Positions 1-8,670 of a stretch of 64,000 nt of DNA are shown here, one piece after another. This stretch comes from Acidobacteriota bacterium (GTDB taxonomy: Bacteria; Acidobacteriota; Terriglobia; Acidiferrales; UBA7541), in the NCBI GenBank assembly GCA_013289715.1, contig JABCZJ010000001.1, forward strand, positions 62,001 through 126,000, read 5' to 3'. A program made the translations under genes and the position numbers. Each line of letters begins with the position of its first letter. Within the stretch, counting starts at the first letter, position 1. Below the pieces are notes generated by a model that was not told where the DNA came from, did not search any database, and worked only from the letters and a program-made list of their open reading frames with translations.

Positions 1-2
1 TG

Positions 3-956
3 AATAGCTTCGGCGTCGCAGCGAAACTTAATTGCGGGGCCAACGTCGAAATTATTGAGCGCGTCAAGGACTACGTAAAGATTCGTGCTCGAAATGGGGT
101 GGAGGGCTACATCCCCGAGACCTCCGTCGCCGATGTTCCACCGCTTGAAGTTCGCCAAGACCCGGCTCTCGACGTTGGCCTGGTCGCGAAGCAAGCCCAG
201 GCAAAGGAGATCGCAAACGCAACTGCCAAAGCGGCTGCGGATGCTGCGTCTATCATTCCACCGGATTCGGCGCGGTTCGCAGGTCCGCCATCAGCCGGTC
301 CGGCGAACGAAGCCCCAGCGAAAAGCACCAGCGACAAAAAGTTACCGGCGGGCAGTTCCATGCTACCCGTCGCCGCGTTCGGCGAAATGAATCTTCCGCG
401 CACTTCTCCTCCTGCCGACGATACCTCATCAAGGGCAATTGCTGCTGGCTCGACGGCGCCAAGCAGCGATTCTGACGAAATTTCCGATTCACAGCCGGAG
501 AATCTAACCGCGGACCTCGCCTGCCAGAACTACTTTTCTGCATACGGCCTTACGCCCAGCCAGACGAAATGGATCGCCCAAAACCGGAAAAAGCTGTTCT
601 CGAATGTCTGTCCAGCCCCCGATCCTGCAAAAGTGGATTTCGTGATTATCTTCACGCATGACGTCGACTTTTTTAGCGCGACGATGCCCGAGGCGGTTCA
701 CAAGATCAACGGATTTTCGGATTTTACTCCCATGACAATGATCGACTCTGCGCTCATGTCGGAATCCGATGCTGACAAAGCGCACCGCCAATATGTTTGG
801 ATATTCCAATTCGCGCAGGGCGCTTTCGATCCTGCAAGTTTTTCCCCGCGCCGCAAGTATCAATACTCGAAGATGGAAACAAACTCGCTGGGTTCGAAGG
901 CCGGAATCAAGGCTGTCGAGGACGCTTTCCAATTTGTAGCGGCCGCGAGCCACTGA
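3..956 (+). CDS. SH3-domain protein, 5' end outside the window
   Basis: The reading frame is open from the first bases of the window, so the gene begins upstream. A GTG at 99 could be read as a start, but the codons before it encode the pattern of a bacterial SH3 domain (GANVEIIERVKDYVKIRA then NGVEGYIPET), so I treat the gene as truncated by the window. After this domain comes about 110 residues of Ala/Pro/Ser-rich linker, then a C-terminal region of about 150 residues with two cysteines and many aromatic residues that I do not recognise. Bacterial SH3 domains usually bind peptidoglycan or peptides in the envelope. A secreted or envelope role is therefore likely but is inference. The gene is followed by about 200 bp without a gene. 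Confidence 0.7.
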   Translation, partial: NSFGVAAKLNCGANVEIIERVKDYVKIRARNGVEGYIPETSVADVPPLEVRQDPALDVGLVAKQAQAKEIANATAKAAADAASIIPPDSARFAGPPSAGPANEAPAKSTSDKKLPAGSSMLPVAAFGEMNLPRTSPPADDTSSRAIAAGSTAPSSDSDEISDSQPENLTADLACQNYFSAYGLTPSQTKWIAQNRKKLFSNVCPAPDPAKVDFVIIFTHDVDFFSATMPEAVHKINGFSDFTPMTMIDSALMSESDADKAHRQYVWIFQFAQGAFDPASFSPRRKYQYSKMETNSLGSKAGIKAVEDAFQFVAAASH

Positions 957-1153
957 ATTCGATCGGCATTCCACGGTGTTCGAAACACTTGCGGCAGTGG
1001 GTCTGGATTAGGGACAGTGGTCCATTTACTTTGACAAATTCCTTCGTTAGCGTGTTGTCCTCGGCCATTCATCTATGGAAATGCAGCCTTGATGGGGCTC
1101 GAGATCCGTGTCGCGCGGGCTGCTCCAACTCCTACTTGATCTCGAGGTGACGC

Positions 1154-2101
1154 ATGAGAAGGACGGCTACTGTCGAAGTGGCGATGTCGCTGCTGCTCTG
1201 CGGCGCGCTTTTGACTCGCCATACCCCGCAATCCAAAGTCTCGCAAGACTCGTGGACGAAGGCGCAGGCCAAGGCGCAGACCTTCAGCGGGAAAATCGTC
1301 TCCCAAAACGGCGTGCGGTTTGTGTTGAGAGACGACGACAATAATGTCTGGTACCATTTAGACGACCAAGAGAAAGCCGGAAAGCTCGTGGGGAAAGATG
1401 TCTTGATTACCGGCACGTTCGACGGGCTCACTGGTACCATTCGCGTCCAGAGCATCGTGGAGTCGCCACCTCATCCGAAACCCGCCGCGAACAGCGAAAG
1501 GATGAATCAAAATAGCGAACCGGCCAATGACGCAGCAGCTCCCCCAACAACCGCTGACGCCGCTGCTCCCGGTGCTCAGCAATCAACTTCCGTCCAGGAG
1601 CCTGTTGGCAAATTGCCCGCACCGCATTTAGACCCTCGAATTTCCGCAGGGACCGAGGTTTCGCACGAGCCCCAAGGTGAGTTGTCGGACGGCGTGGCAC
1701 GGGAAGCACCCCCGCCTCCCTCTCTAACTTGGCCGGAAGAAGCCGTGAGCAGTTCTTCCACAATCGCGATCAGCTCTCGCCGTTCGGCCCCGATGCCTTC
1801 CGGTTTCAACCCGGAAACACAATCTTCAAAGAATTTACTAGCCGGTCGGCTGCTCAAACGTGTCGATCCCTCTTACCCCCTGGAAGCCATGCAGCAACGG
1901 ATTGATGGCACGGTTCAGCTGCATGCGGTGATCGGCGACGATGGGAAAGTCCTGAGCCTCGAACCGGTGAGTGGGCCGCCTCTGCTTGTCGAAGCTGCCC
2001 TAATTGCCGTTCGTCAGTGGCGCTATGGTCCAACTCTTTTCGATGGACATCGCGTTCAAGTCCAAGACGATGTCAGGATCGTATTCCGGCTCCCAGACTA
2101 G
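1154..2101 (+). CDS. TonB C-terminal domain protein
   Basis: The 315-residue protein starts at ATG 1154 behind a GAGGTGA ribosome site. Residues 1-23 form a signal peptide or membrane anchor (MRRTATVEVAMSLLLCGALL). Residues about 40-105 form a small beta-rich domain (GKIVSQNGVRFVLRDD, then VLITGTFDG) resembling the short OB-like domains of acidobacterial exported proteins. A Pro/Ala-rich linker follows. Residues about 230-315 are a TonB C-terminal domain, with the family signature VDPSYPLEAMQQRIDGTVQL, then a G-D-DGKV turn and a final RQWRY..P segment. TonB-C domains reach through the periplasm to outer-membrane receptors. No ExbB or ExbD gene is adjacent, and the N-terminus lacks a typical long proline arm, so it may act as a periplasmic or secreted TonB-like protein rather than a classical energy transducer. 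Confidence 0.75.
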   Translation: MRRTATVEVAMSLLLCGALLTRHTPQSKVSQDSWTKAQAKAQTFSGKIVSQNGVRFVLRDDDNNVWYHLDDQEKAGKLVGKDVLITGTFDGLTGTIRVQSIVESPPHPKPAANSERMNQNSEPANDAAAPPTTADAAAPGAQQSTSVQEPVGKLPAPHLDPRISAGTEVSHEPQGELSDGVAREAPPPPSLTWPEEAVSSSSTIAISSRRSAPMPSGFNPETQSSKNLLAGRLLKRVDPSYPLEAMQQRIDGTVQLHAVIGDDGKVLSLEPVSGPPLLVEAALIAVRQWRYGPTLFDGHRVQVQDDVRIVFRLPD

Positions 2102-2241
2102 CTGCGGGATTCGCGATCGGCGATGGTTCCCAGGACGGAGGGGATCTTCGTCATGCAAGAATTGGATAGAGAGAGAATCGCCCGCAGCAAACGACTGCGG
2201 TTCGAAACAAGACATTTCAGCATTGTCAGATCGAAGGCTGT

Positions 2242-2445
2242 CTAACGACGAATGCTAACGGACACGGGGTCCAGTTCGTAGCCTTCGTCCACTACGGTCT
2301 TCTGAACTGCTGAGCGAAGAGTCTGATCGTCTGCATTCTTCGGCACCTCGCAATGACGACGAATCACTTCTTCGCCAGTTTCGATTCTGATCAGCCACTT
2401 CGACTTCGCCGCATCCCACAAGACTTCCACACGGTCTGGACGCAT
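2242..2445 (-). CDS. Small conserved hypothetical protein
   Basis: This 67-residue protein is preceded on the minus strand by AGAGGAA seven bases before its ATG, which supports translation. It is compact and soluble, with alternating charge and a beta-alpha pattern (VEVLWDAAKSKWLIRIETG, then EEVIRRHCEVP). No signal peptide, membrane segment or catalytic motif is visible. The regular amphipathic composition and good ribosome site make it more than a chance frame. I do not recognise the function. It runs divergently from the sigma-54-controlled operon that starts downstream. Confidence 0.55.
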   Translation of the reverse strand: MRPDRVEVLWDAAKSKWLIRIETGEEVIRRHCEVPKNADDQTLRSAVQKTVVDEGYELDPVSVSIRR

Positions 2446-2705
2446 GGCTTCCTCTGCCTACAGGCTACACCACAATGCCTTGCAATTGGTGAAGCCTGCG
2501 AAATTACCCTTGCAATTCGTCATGTCTTAATCTTCCCGAAGGACACACCCGCAGCGTTTTCGACGCCAATGAGGCCTAGCGGCGCCCCTATCCGGGCGCT
2601 GAGGGATTCATCTTTCAGTCCTTGCGATCCTCTGGGAGCTCCGCGGCCGATAACGACCAGTACGCCTAAATCGCAGCTTGGCTATCAGCACGGCTTTTCG
2701 TGCAC
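2446..2705. other. Non-coding upstream region of the pump operon
   Basis: No convincing gene is visible here. The stretch separates the small minus-strand gene from the hexamer array and the sigma-54-type promoter of the pump operon. Short frames on the plus strand have no ribosome site and unlikely composition. Confidence 0.5.
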
Positions 2706-2763
2706 TTCGACATCTTCGACGTCTTCAACAGTTTCAACGCCACTTAGGTTCGACAGATTCAAC
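2706..2763 (+). promoter_or_regulatory. TTCRAC hexamer array, candidate upstream activator site
   Basis: Six TTCGAC/TTCAAC hexamers occur in 58 bp. They start at 2706, 2715, 2724 and 2733, exactly 9 bp apart, and again at 2749 and 2758. The same arrangement (four at 9-bp spacing, then one about 15 bp on) stands in front of the second operon at 12343-12390. The last of the four lies about 80 bp upstream of the -24 GG, the usual distance for binding sites of sigma-54 activators. I infer that these are sites for the activator encoded at 10059-12308. Binding is not shown. Confidence 0.55.
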
Positions 2764-2811
2764 TGCTGACCAGTGTTCCTCTGAAATTCCACGACTTACG
2801 GCTCTGCAAAT

Positions 2812-2828
2812 TTGGCCTAGTCCTTGCC
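2812..2828 (+). promoter_or_regulatory. Sigma-54-type -24/-12 promoter of the pump operon
   Basis: TTTGGCCTAGTCCTTGCCC contains the required GG (2814-2815) and GC (2826-2827) separated by exactly 10 bases, with TTGGC and TTGC flanks close to the consensus TGGCAC-N5-TTGC. Transcription would start near 2839, about 66 bases before the sigma-factor ATG at 2905. A block just upstream (ACTTACGG then TCTGCA then TTTGGC) is nearly identical to the block at 12420-12442 in front of the second operon, which argues against a chance match. Confidence 0.7.
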
Positions 2829-2904
2829 CACAGTTCGAGCGAGTGGAGACAGGGAATGTTGGTTGGCTCGGGAGCCCATTCGAAAGATACGCGGGAGAGG
2901 CGAT

Positions 2905-3582
2905 ATGGACTGTCAACGATTGACGGTGATTGACGATGCAGGCGTGACCGTTGCTCGTTCCCAACATTCGGTTGGGGACGAAGAACTGGTCGCTGCGGCG
3001 AAGGCTGGAGATGACCTGGCATTCGAAACGATCGTCAAGCGCCACCGACAGAGGATTTTCGGGCTCGCGCTCCGCTATACACGGAGTCGGGAAGATGCCG
3101 AAGACGTAGCTCAGCAGACTTTCCAGAGAGCGTTCATCCACTTGCTGAGTTTCGAAGGCAGATCGTCATTCTCTACGTGGTTGACGAGCATCGCCATCAA
3201 CCACGCCTTGATCTTGCTACGCAAACGCCGCGCGCTAGGCGAGCTACCGCTCGATGATTCCAGCAGCGACAAAGGAACAATACCCGCCCTCCAGATAGCT
3301 GACGCAAGTCCAGACCCTGAAGCCAGCTATTTGCAAGGAGAAAGGGCACGAATCCTGTCCGTTGCCGTTGGGGAGCTGAGTCCCGGAATGCAGAGAGCGA
3401 TCGAATTGCAGGAACTAGGAGAGTTAACGACCCGGGAGACAGCCCAACACATGGGTCTCTCGGTGGCCGCCGTCAAAACTCGGTTGTTCCGCGCGAGAAG
3501 GAGTCTAGCCAAATCGCTGCGATGCCGGATAGGACCTAATCTCGGCAGGCACACTTCGCAAGATCGCCTGGCCTGCGCGTGA
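2905..3582 (+). CDS. ECF-type RNA polymerase sigma factor
   Basis: The protein of 225 residues from ATG 2905 has sigma region 2 at about residues 28-95 (DEELVAAAKAGDDLAFETIV, then ALRYTRSREDAEDVAQQTFQ with the core-binding DAEDVAQ motif) and sigma region 4 at about 160-210 (ELSPGMQRAIELQELGELTT then the helix-turn-helix ETAQHMGLSVAAVKTRLFRA). ECF factors direct RNA polymerase to their own promoters. The start at 2905 is chosen because GGGAGAGG lies 4-12 bases before it and because the sigma-54 start site is near 2839, after the alternative start at 2824. No anti-sigma gene with a zinc-finger or transmembrane fold is adjacent unless the short peptide at 3611 plays that part. It is the first gene of the pump operon. 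Confidence 0.92.
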   Translation: MDCQRLTVIDDAGVTVARSQHSVGDEELVAAAKAGDDLAFETIVKRHRQRIFGLALRYTRSREDAEDVAQQTFQRAFIHLLSFEGRSSFSTWLTSIAINHALILLRKRRALGELPLDDSSSDKGTIPALQIADASPDPEASYLQGERARILSVAVGELSPGMQRAIELQELGELTTRETAQHMGLSVAAVKTRLFRARRSLAKSLRCRIGPNLGRHTSQDRLACA

Positions 3583-3610
3583 AATTTGGAACCCGCGCAA
3601 AGGAGCTCCC

Positions 3611-3700
3611 ATGGTTGAGGTTCTCTTGATTGTCGTAGCGAGCGTTCTGATTTTTCTGATCGTCAGCCCAGATGATCACTCGGGCACAAGACTTCGCTAG
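3611..3700 (+). CDS. 29-residue single-pass membrane peptide
   Basis: A short frame begins with ATG 3611 after AAAGGAGCTCCC, a strong ribosome site at ideal distance. The peptide starts MVEVLLIVVASVLIFLIVSP, a single continuous hydrophobic helix, followed by a short polar tail DDHSGTRLR. It lies 28 bases after the sigma factor and 31 bases before the DUF2934 gene. Small membrane peptides often modulate transporters or sensor proteins; a role here with the RND pump or the sigma factor is inference. A different small membrane peptide occupies the first position in the second sigma-54 operon at 12509. Confidence 0.55.
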   Translation: MVEVLLIVVASVLIFLIVSPDDHSGTRLR

Positions 3701-3731
3701 AGGGAAACGTTTTTGAAAGGGAGGAGGAGTT

Positions 3732-3965
3732 ATGAAATCGCAAAATCTGATCACCAATCCCTGGGACACGCGAGGAAGCGTTGTTCCACCAGCGGTCCCG
3801 GAAGAAGGACAGAAGAACGGACCATCCCCGGCGGAAATCCGTCGGCGAGCGTTTGAGATTCACATCGAGCGTGGCGGAATTCACGGTTGCGACCTGAACG
3901 ACTGGCTGGAGGCGGAACGCGAGCTTCAGCAACAGTACAAGAACGAAGTGCACGAACATCGCTAA
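3732..3965 (+). CDS. DUF2934 family protein
   Basis: The 77-residue protein follows GGGAGGAGGAG, a strong ribosome site. Its C-terminal half carries the DUF2934 pattern: PSPAEIRRRAFEIHIERGG, then a DLNDWLEAERELQQQY ending. DUF2934 proteins are small, soluble, widespread in soil bacteria and of unknown function. It sits between the small membrane peptide and the STAS-adaptor fusion, in the same orientation, and is probably cotranscribed with the pump. Confidence 0.85.
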   Translation: MKSQNLITNPWDTRGSVVPPAVPEEGQKNGPSPAEIRRRAFEIHIERGGIHGCDLNDWLEAERELQQQYKNEVHEHR

Positions 3966-4040
3966 GGATTCGGAAACAAAATGATAGCCACAACAGAATC
4001 GCAGTTGAGATTTTCACAGGGAAGCTCCAAGGAAAACAGC

Positions 4041-5462
4041 ATGTTGAAGATCAACTTCAGTCAAACGGCTGTCGACGAGAAATGGATTCTGCACGGCCGC
4101 CTTTCCGGCCCATGGGTAGACGAGCTCAGGACATGCTGGCAAGTGAACCACAGCACCGATGCAGGACGCGCGTGCATCGTGGACCTCAATGAAGTCACGT
4201 TTATCGACAAGAGCGGGGAGCAACTCTTGCGCATGCTGGCGAAAGAGGGAGCACAATTCACCGCCAGCGGAACCTACATCAAGCACGTCATTGAGAGCCT
4301 GAGCGCACGAAGCAATCGCTCCATTTCAAATCTGTTTGGTTTGTTGATCGTGCTGGTGCTCCTGGCAGCTATGGCGGCCGGATGCGAACGACACGTGGTT
4401 TCGGCGTCGCCCCCTGCGCCGCCCGTGGTTGAAGTAACGCCAGCGATTCAGAAAGACGTACCGCTGGATGGGCAATGGGTGGGGACGCTCGAAGGCTACG
4501 TCAACGCTCAAATCCAACCACACGTGAGCGGCTATCTGATTCGTAAGGACTACCAGGAAGGAGGATTTGTCCGCGAAGGCCAAGTTCTCTTCGAAATCGA
4601 TCCGCGCCCATTTCAGGCGGCGCTTGATCAGGCCAAGGGGCAATTGGCGCAGGCTCAGGCCCAGTTGGCCAACGCCGACATCAACGTGAAGCGTGATATC
4701 CCGGAGGCGGAAGCTCACGCGATTCCTCAGAGTCAACTCGATAACGACACGCAGGCGCAACTTGGAGCGAAAGCGGCGGTAGAAGCGGATCAGGCTGCGG
4801 TCGAACAGGCTGCGCTGAATTTGGGATACACGAAAGTTCTTTCGCTGATTGACGGCATCGCCGGCATCAACACTGTGCAAGTGGGCAGCCTGGTGGAACC
4901 ATCTTCGGTCCTCACCGCAGTTTCCCAGGTGAATCCGATCAAGGTCTATTTCCCCATTAGCGAACAGGAATATCTGCGCCTGGCGGAAGGCACTGCTCCG
5001 GGCAGCGTGGATTGGCTGACGCATGCCTCGCGGATTCCCTTGCAACTGACCTTGGCCGACGGCAGTACCTACTCCAATCGCGGCAAGATTATCTTCGCCA
5101 ACCGTCAAGTAAACACCGACACCGGAACCATCCAGATGGTAGGCGAATTCTCCAATCCCAAAAATCTGTTACGACCCGGCCAGTATGCTCGCATTCAGGC
5201 GCCAACCGGAAGCATCAGGGGAGCGCTGCTGGTGCCGCAGGCGGCAGTAAATCAACAGCAAGGCACTTACCAAGTTACAGTCGTCGGTCCCGATAACCGT
5301 GCAAAGCCTCGCACCGTAGAGGTCGGGCCAAAAGTGGACACGCTCTGGGTGATCACCTCAGGCCTGAAACCAGCCGAACGCGTCGTGGCGGTTGGTGCCG
5401 AGAAGACAAAAGAAGGCGAACTGGTGAATCCCAAGCCCTACAAAGAGACCGAGGAGCACTAA
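4041..5462 (+). CDS. STAS-like domain fused to RND periplasmic adaptor
   Basis: The 473-residue product has an unusual architecture. Residues 1-90 form a STAS-like cytoplasmic domain (ACIVDLNEVTFIDKSGEQLL matches the STAS core). Residues about 97-114 are a membrane helix ending in a lipobox-like AAMAAGC (Cys115). The rest is a standard AcrA/MexA-type adaptor: a barrel-sandwich half (VNAQIQPHVSGYLIRKDYQE), a coiled-coil hairpin rich in Ala/Gln, the second lipoyl half, a beta-barrel (QVNPIKVYFPISEQEYLRL) and a membrane-proximal domain. Start 4041 is preferred over ATG 3981 because AAGGAAA precedes it and because the stand-alone paralogue at 12655 begins with the same MLKI codons. The stop lies 3 bases before the RND gene. 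The adaptor links pump and outer-membrane channel. The STAS part could couple pump assembly to a cytoplasmic signal, which is inference. Confidence 0.85.
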   Translation: MLKINFSQTAVDEKWILHGRLSGPWVDELRTCWQVNHSTDAGRACIVDLNEVTFIDKSGEQLLRMLAKEGAQFTASGTYIKHVIESLSARSNRSISNLFGLLIVLVLLAAMAAGCERHVVSASPPAPPVVEVTPAIQKDVPLDGQWVGTLEGYVNAQIQPHVSGYLIRKDYQEGGFVREGQVLFEIDPRPFQAALDQAKGQLAQAQAQLANADINVKRDIPEAEAHAIPQSQLDNDTQAQLGAKAAVEADQAAVEQAALNLGYTKVLSLIDGIAGINTVQVGSLVEPSSVLTAVSQVNPIKVYFPISEQEYLRLAEGTAPGSVDWLTHASRIPLQLTLADGSTYSNRGKIIFANRQVNTDTGTIQMVGEFSNPKNLLRPGQYARIQAPTGSIRGALLVPQAAVNQQQGTYQVTVVGPDNRAKPRTVEVGPKVDTLWVITSGLKPAERVVAVGAEKTKEGELVNPKPYKETEEH

Positions 5463-5465
5463 GCC

Positions 5466-8400
5466 ATGGCGAGTTTTTTCATTCGACGGCCCATCGTCGC
5501 GATCGTGATTGCGATTCTTACCGTCATCGTCGGCGCAATCAGCATCGCGACTTTGCCGGTGGCTCAATTCCCACAGATCGCTCCACCTGAGATCAGGCTG
5601 CAAGCCAACTATCCCGGTGCGGATGCGCAGACTCTGGAGCAATCGGTTGACGTGCCCATCGAGCAGCAAGTCACCGGCGTGGACAACATGACATATATGT
5701 ATTCGCTCAACGCCACTGCGAATCAGCAAACGACGTTGATCGTGGATTTTGATCTCAAGACCGATCCGAACACGGACTTGTTGCTCACGCAATCACGCCA
5801 GCAACTGGCAAATGGTCAGTTGCCGCCCGAGGTGAACAATTACGGGATCACGCTGAAGAAGGCAACCACGGCTCCGCTCATGATCATCGCCCTATACTCG
5901 CCGCATGGCACTCATGATTCCAACTATCTGGCCAATTACGCCTATATCAATCTGAACGACCCTATCGCACGCTTGTACGGTGTTGGCCAGACGCAGATCT
6001 TCGGCTCGGGGCAGTATGCCATGCGGCTGTGGGTGAAGCCTGATCAACTGGCCAAGCTTGGCATCACGGTTACGGACATTGTTAACGCGCTTCAGGCGCA
6101 GAACACCGTTAATCCGGCTGGCGAGGTTGGCGGAGAGCCGGCCCAGAGCAACCAGCAGTTCACCTATGCCGTGCTGGCTCAAGGCCGCCTGACTTCACCA
6201 GAACAGTTCGGCGACGTGATCGTGCGCGAAGCACCTGACGGTGGGACGGTTCGCGTCAAAGACGTGGCTCGCGTCGAACTGGGCACGCAGGACTACAGCT
6301 TGATGGCGCGCCTGAATGGTAAGCCTAGCGCGGCCATTGCCGTATATCAGTTGCCCGGAACCAATGCTGTCCAAACCGTGCAGGGCGTCCGTAAGCTCAT
6401 GGCCCAAATGAAGCAGCGCTTCCCGCAAGACATCGCTTTCACCGTTTCCCTCGACCAGACGCTCCCCGTCACGGAGGGCATGAAAGAAATCCTTTGGACC
6501 CTCGTAATCGCGATTGTGCTGGTAATTTTTGTCGTCTATCTCTTCCTGCAAGACTGGCGCGCCACCCTGATTCCTATGCTGGCCGTGCCGGTTTCGTTAG
6601 TCGGAACATTCGTCATCTTTCCGCTCTTCGGCTTCTCCATCAATACCCTTTCGCTGTTCGGGCTGGTGCTCGCCATAGGATTGGTGGTTGACGACGCCAT
6701 CGTGGTCGTCGAAGGCGTGCAGCACCACATCGAGGAAGGGCTGTCTCCAAAAGATGCCGCGCTGAAAGCGATGCAAGAGCTCTCCGGCCCAGTCGTCGGC
6801 ATTGCTCTCGTGCTGGCATCGGTGTTCGTGCCGACCGCGTTCATTCCGGGCATTACCGGCAGACTCTACCAGCAATTCGCTCTCACCATCGCGATCTCCG
6901 TGATGCTTTCCGCGTTCAACGCTCTCACGCTCAGCCCGGCACTTTCGGCGCTGCTTCTCAGGCCCAAAAAAGAAACTCGCGGGCCGCTCGGAAAATTCTT
7001 TCGCGTCTTTAACGGCTACTGGGAGCGCTCCACCGACAGCTTTGTGCGGTTGTCGGGCGACGTAATTCGTAAAGGCGCACTGGTGTTAATGCTGCTCGCG
7101 ATGGCCGGAGGTGCTGCGTGGCTCGTGGGGGCGCATCTGCCTTCCAGCTTCTTGCCCGACGAAGACCAGGGCTACCTCTATATCAACATGCAACTTCCGA
7201 ATGCGGCGTCGTTGGAGCGCACCAGCGCGGCTGCCAGACAAGTAGAGAAGATTCTCGCAGATACGCCGGGCGTTCAGTACACGACTAGCGTGGTTGGTTT
7301 CAGCTTGCTCAGTTTTGTCCGGACCAGCTACAACGCCTTCTTTTGGGTCAGCCTTAAACCGTGGGACGACCGCAAGAGCCGAGACGAAGCGTATCAAGCC
7401 ATCAAGGTGCATCTGAACCAGCAACTCAAGCAGCTGCCAGAAGGCACCGTTTTCACTTTCTCACCACCCGCGATACCCGGTGTCGGCACCGCCGGCGGCG
7501 TTACGTTTGTTCTGGAGGACCGCGCCGGAAAGGACGTCCGATTTCTAACCGACAACCTGAACAAATTCCTGGCAGCCGCCCGCAAACGCCCTGAGCTTGC
7601 TCAGGTCAACACCACGTTTATTCCCAGCGTCCCTCAAGAGTTCATTAGCGTGGACCGGGAAAAAGTGCTGAAGCAAGGCGTGGCTTTGACCGATGTTTAC
7701 AACACCATTCAAGCATACATGGGCGGATTGTTCGTCAACTACTACAACGATTTCGGACGCACTTGGCAGGTGTATGTGGAGGCCGAAGCTCCTTACCGTG
7801 CCACGACCAACGATCTCGGACAATTCTATGTTCGCAACGGACAAGGGCAGACGGTCCCGCTTACCGCGCTGGCGAAATTCGATACCCGTTCCGGTCCCGA
7901 GTTCACCATGCGCTATAACGAGTACCGCGCCGCACAGATCAACGCTGCCGCCGCGCCCGGTTATAGCGCCGATCAGGCAAGAGCGGCCCTGGTGGATGTT
8001 TTCAAGCAAACCATGCCTTCCGAAATGGGTTACGACTGGATAGGCATGTCTTATCAAGAGGTGCAGGCGGAACAAGGGGTTCCGGCTTCGATCATCTTCG
8101 GGTTTTCGCTCCTCTTCGTGTTCCTCGTCTTGGCGGCGCTCTATGAAAGCTGGAGCCTGCCCTTCAGCGTGCTGCTCAGCACGCCGGTGGCGGTATTCGG
8201 CGCCCTGGCCGCGCTTTGGTTGCGGCGCTTCGTGATGGGCCTTTACCTGCCGCCTTACATGGTGCAGATGGAGAACGACGTTTATGCCCAAATCGGCCTG
8301 GTGATGCTGATCGGTTTGGCAGCGAAGAACTCGATTCTGATCGTCGCGTTTGCCAAGGAGGATTACGAAAAACGAGGTATGTCCGTCGTCGATGCGGCAC

Positions 8401-8669
8401 TCTCCGCAGCGAGGCTGCGCTTCCGGCCCCTCATGATGACTGCGCTCGCCTTCATCCTCGGTTGCGTGCCCCTCTGGACAGCATCCGGAGCCGGCGCGGT
8501 AGCACGCCAGATCATGGGGACGGCGGTAATCGGAGGTATGATCGCGGAAACGTTCCTCGGCAGATTCCTTGTTCCAGCCATCTTCTCGGTAGTCGAACGC
8601 GTCTCTGGCGCTATGCGCCACAAGTCACCGGGGCTCCTACCCGCGGAAACCCAAGGCCAAGGTGACTAA
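5466..8669 (+). CDS. RND multidrug efflux transporter, HAE1 family (AcrB-like)
   Basis: The 1067-residue protein has the full AcrB layout: helix 1 ([20 protein letters not shown]), a porter domain, helices 2-6, a second periplasmic domain and helices 8-12. Proton-relay residues are present: Asp409-Asp410 in helix 4 ([15 protein letters not shown]) and Lys954 in helix 10 ([16 protein letters not shown]). It acts as a trimer in the inner membrane, exchanging protons for drugs or other amphiphiles. It is 3 bases after the adaptor and 1 base before the channel gene, so translation is probably coupled. It is clearly paralogous to, and of the same length as, the transporter at 16203-19406. The substrate cannot be told from the sequence. 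Confidence 0.96.
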   Translation: MASFFIRRPIVAIVIAILTVIVGAISIATLPVAQFPQIAPPEIRLQANYPGADAQTLEQSVDVPIEQQVTGVDNMTYMYSLNATANQQTTLIVDFDLKTDPNTDLLLTQSRQQLANGQLPPEVNNYGITLKKATTAPLMIIALYSPHGTHDSNYLANYAYINLNDPIARLYGVGQTQIFGSGQYAMRLWVKPDQLAKLGITVTDIVNALQAQNTVNPAGEVGGEPAQSNQQFTYAVLAQGRLTSPEQFGDVIVREAPDGGTVRVKDVARVELGTQDYSLMARLNGKPSAAIAVYQLPGTNAVQTVQGVRKLMAQMKQRFPQDIAFTVSLDQTLPVTEGMKEILWTLVIAIVLVIFVVYLFLQDWRATLIPMLAVPVSLVGTFVIFPLFGFSINTLSLFGLVLAIGLVVDDAIVVVEGVQHHIEEGLSPKDAALKAMQELSGPVVGIALVLASVFVPTAFIPGITGRLYQQFALTIAISVMLSAFNALTLSPALSALLLRPKKETRGPLGKFFRVFNGYWERSTDSFVRLSGDVIRKGALVLMLLAMAGGAAWLVGAHLPSSFLPDEDQGYLYINMQLPNAASLERTSAAARQVEKILADTPGVQYTTSVVGFSLLSFVRTSYNAFFWVSLKPWDDRKSRDEAYQAIKVHLNQQLKQLPEGTVFTFSPPAIPGVGTAGGVTFVLEDRAGKDVRFLTDNLNKFLAAARKRPELAQVNTTFIPSVPQEFISVDREKVLKQGVALTDVYNTIQAYMGGLFVNYYNDFGRTWQVYVEAEAPYRATTNDLGQFYVRNGQGQTVPLTALAKFDTRSGPEFTMRYNEYRAAQINAAAAPGYSADQARAALVDVFKQTMPSEMGYDWIGMSYQEVQAEQGVPASIIFGFSLLFVFLVLAALYESWSLPFSVLLSTPVAVFGALAALWLRRFVMGLYLPPYMVQMENDVYAQIGLVMLIGLAAKNSILIVAFAKEDYEKRGMSVVDAALSAARLRFRPLMMTALAFILGCVPLWTASGAGAVARQIMGTAVIGGMIAETFLGRFLVPAIFSVVERVSGAMRHKSPGLLPAETQGQGD

Positions 8670-8670
8670 C

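Noticed and set aside
3981..4040. ATG 3981 as start of the STAS-adaptor fusion
   Set aside because: ATG 4041 has the better ribosome site and matches the start of the stand-alone STAS paralogue.
7545..8621. 358-codon minus-strand frame
   Set aside because: Lies entirely antisense to the RND transporter; His/Arg/Asp-rich composition with no family motif or ribosome site.
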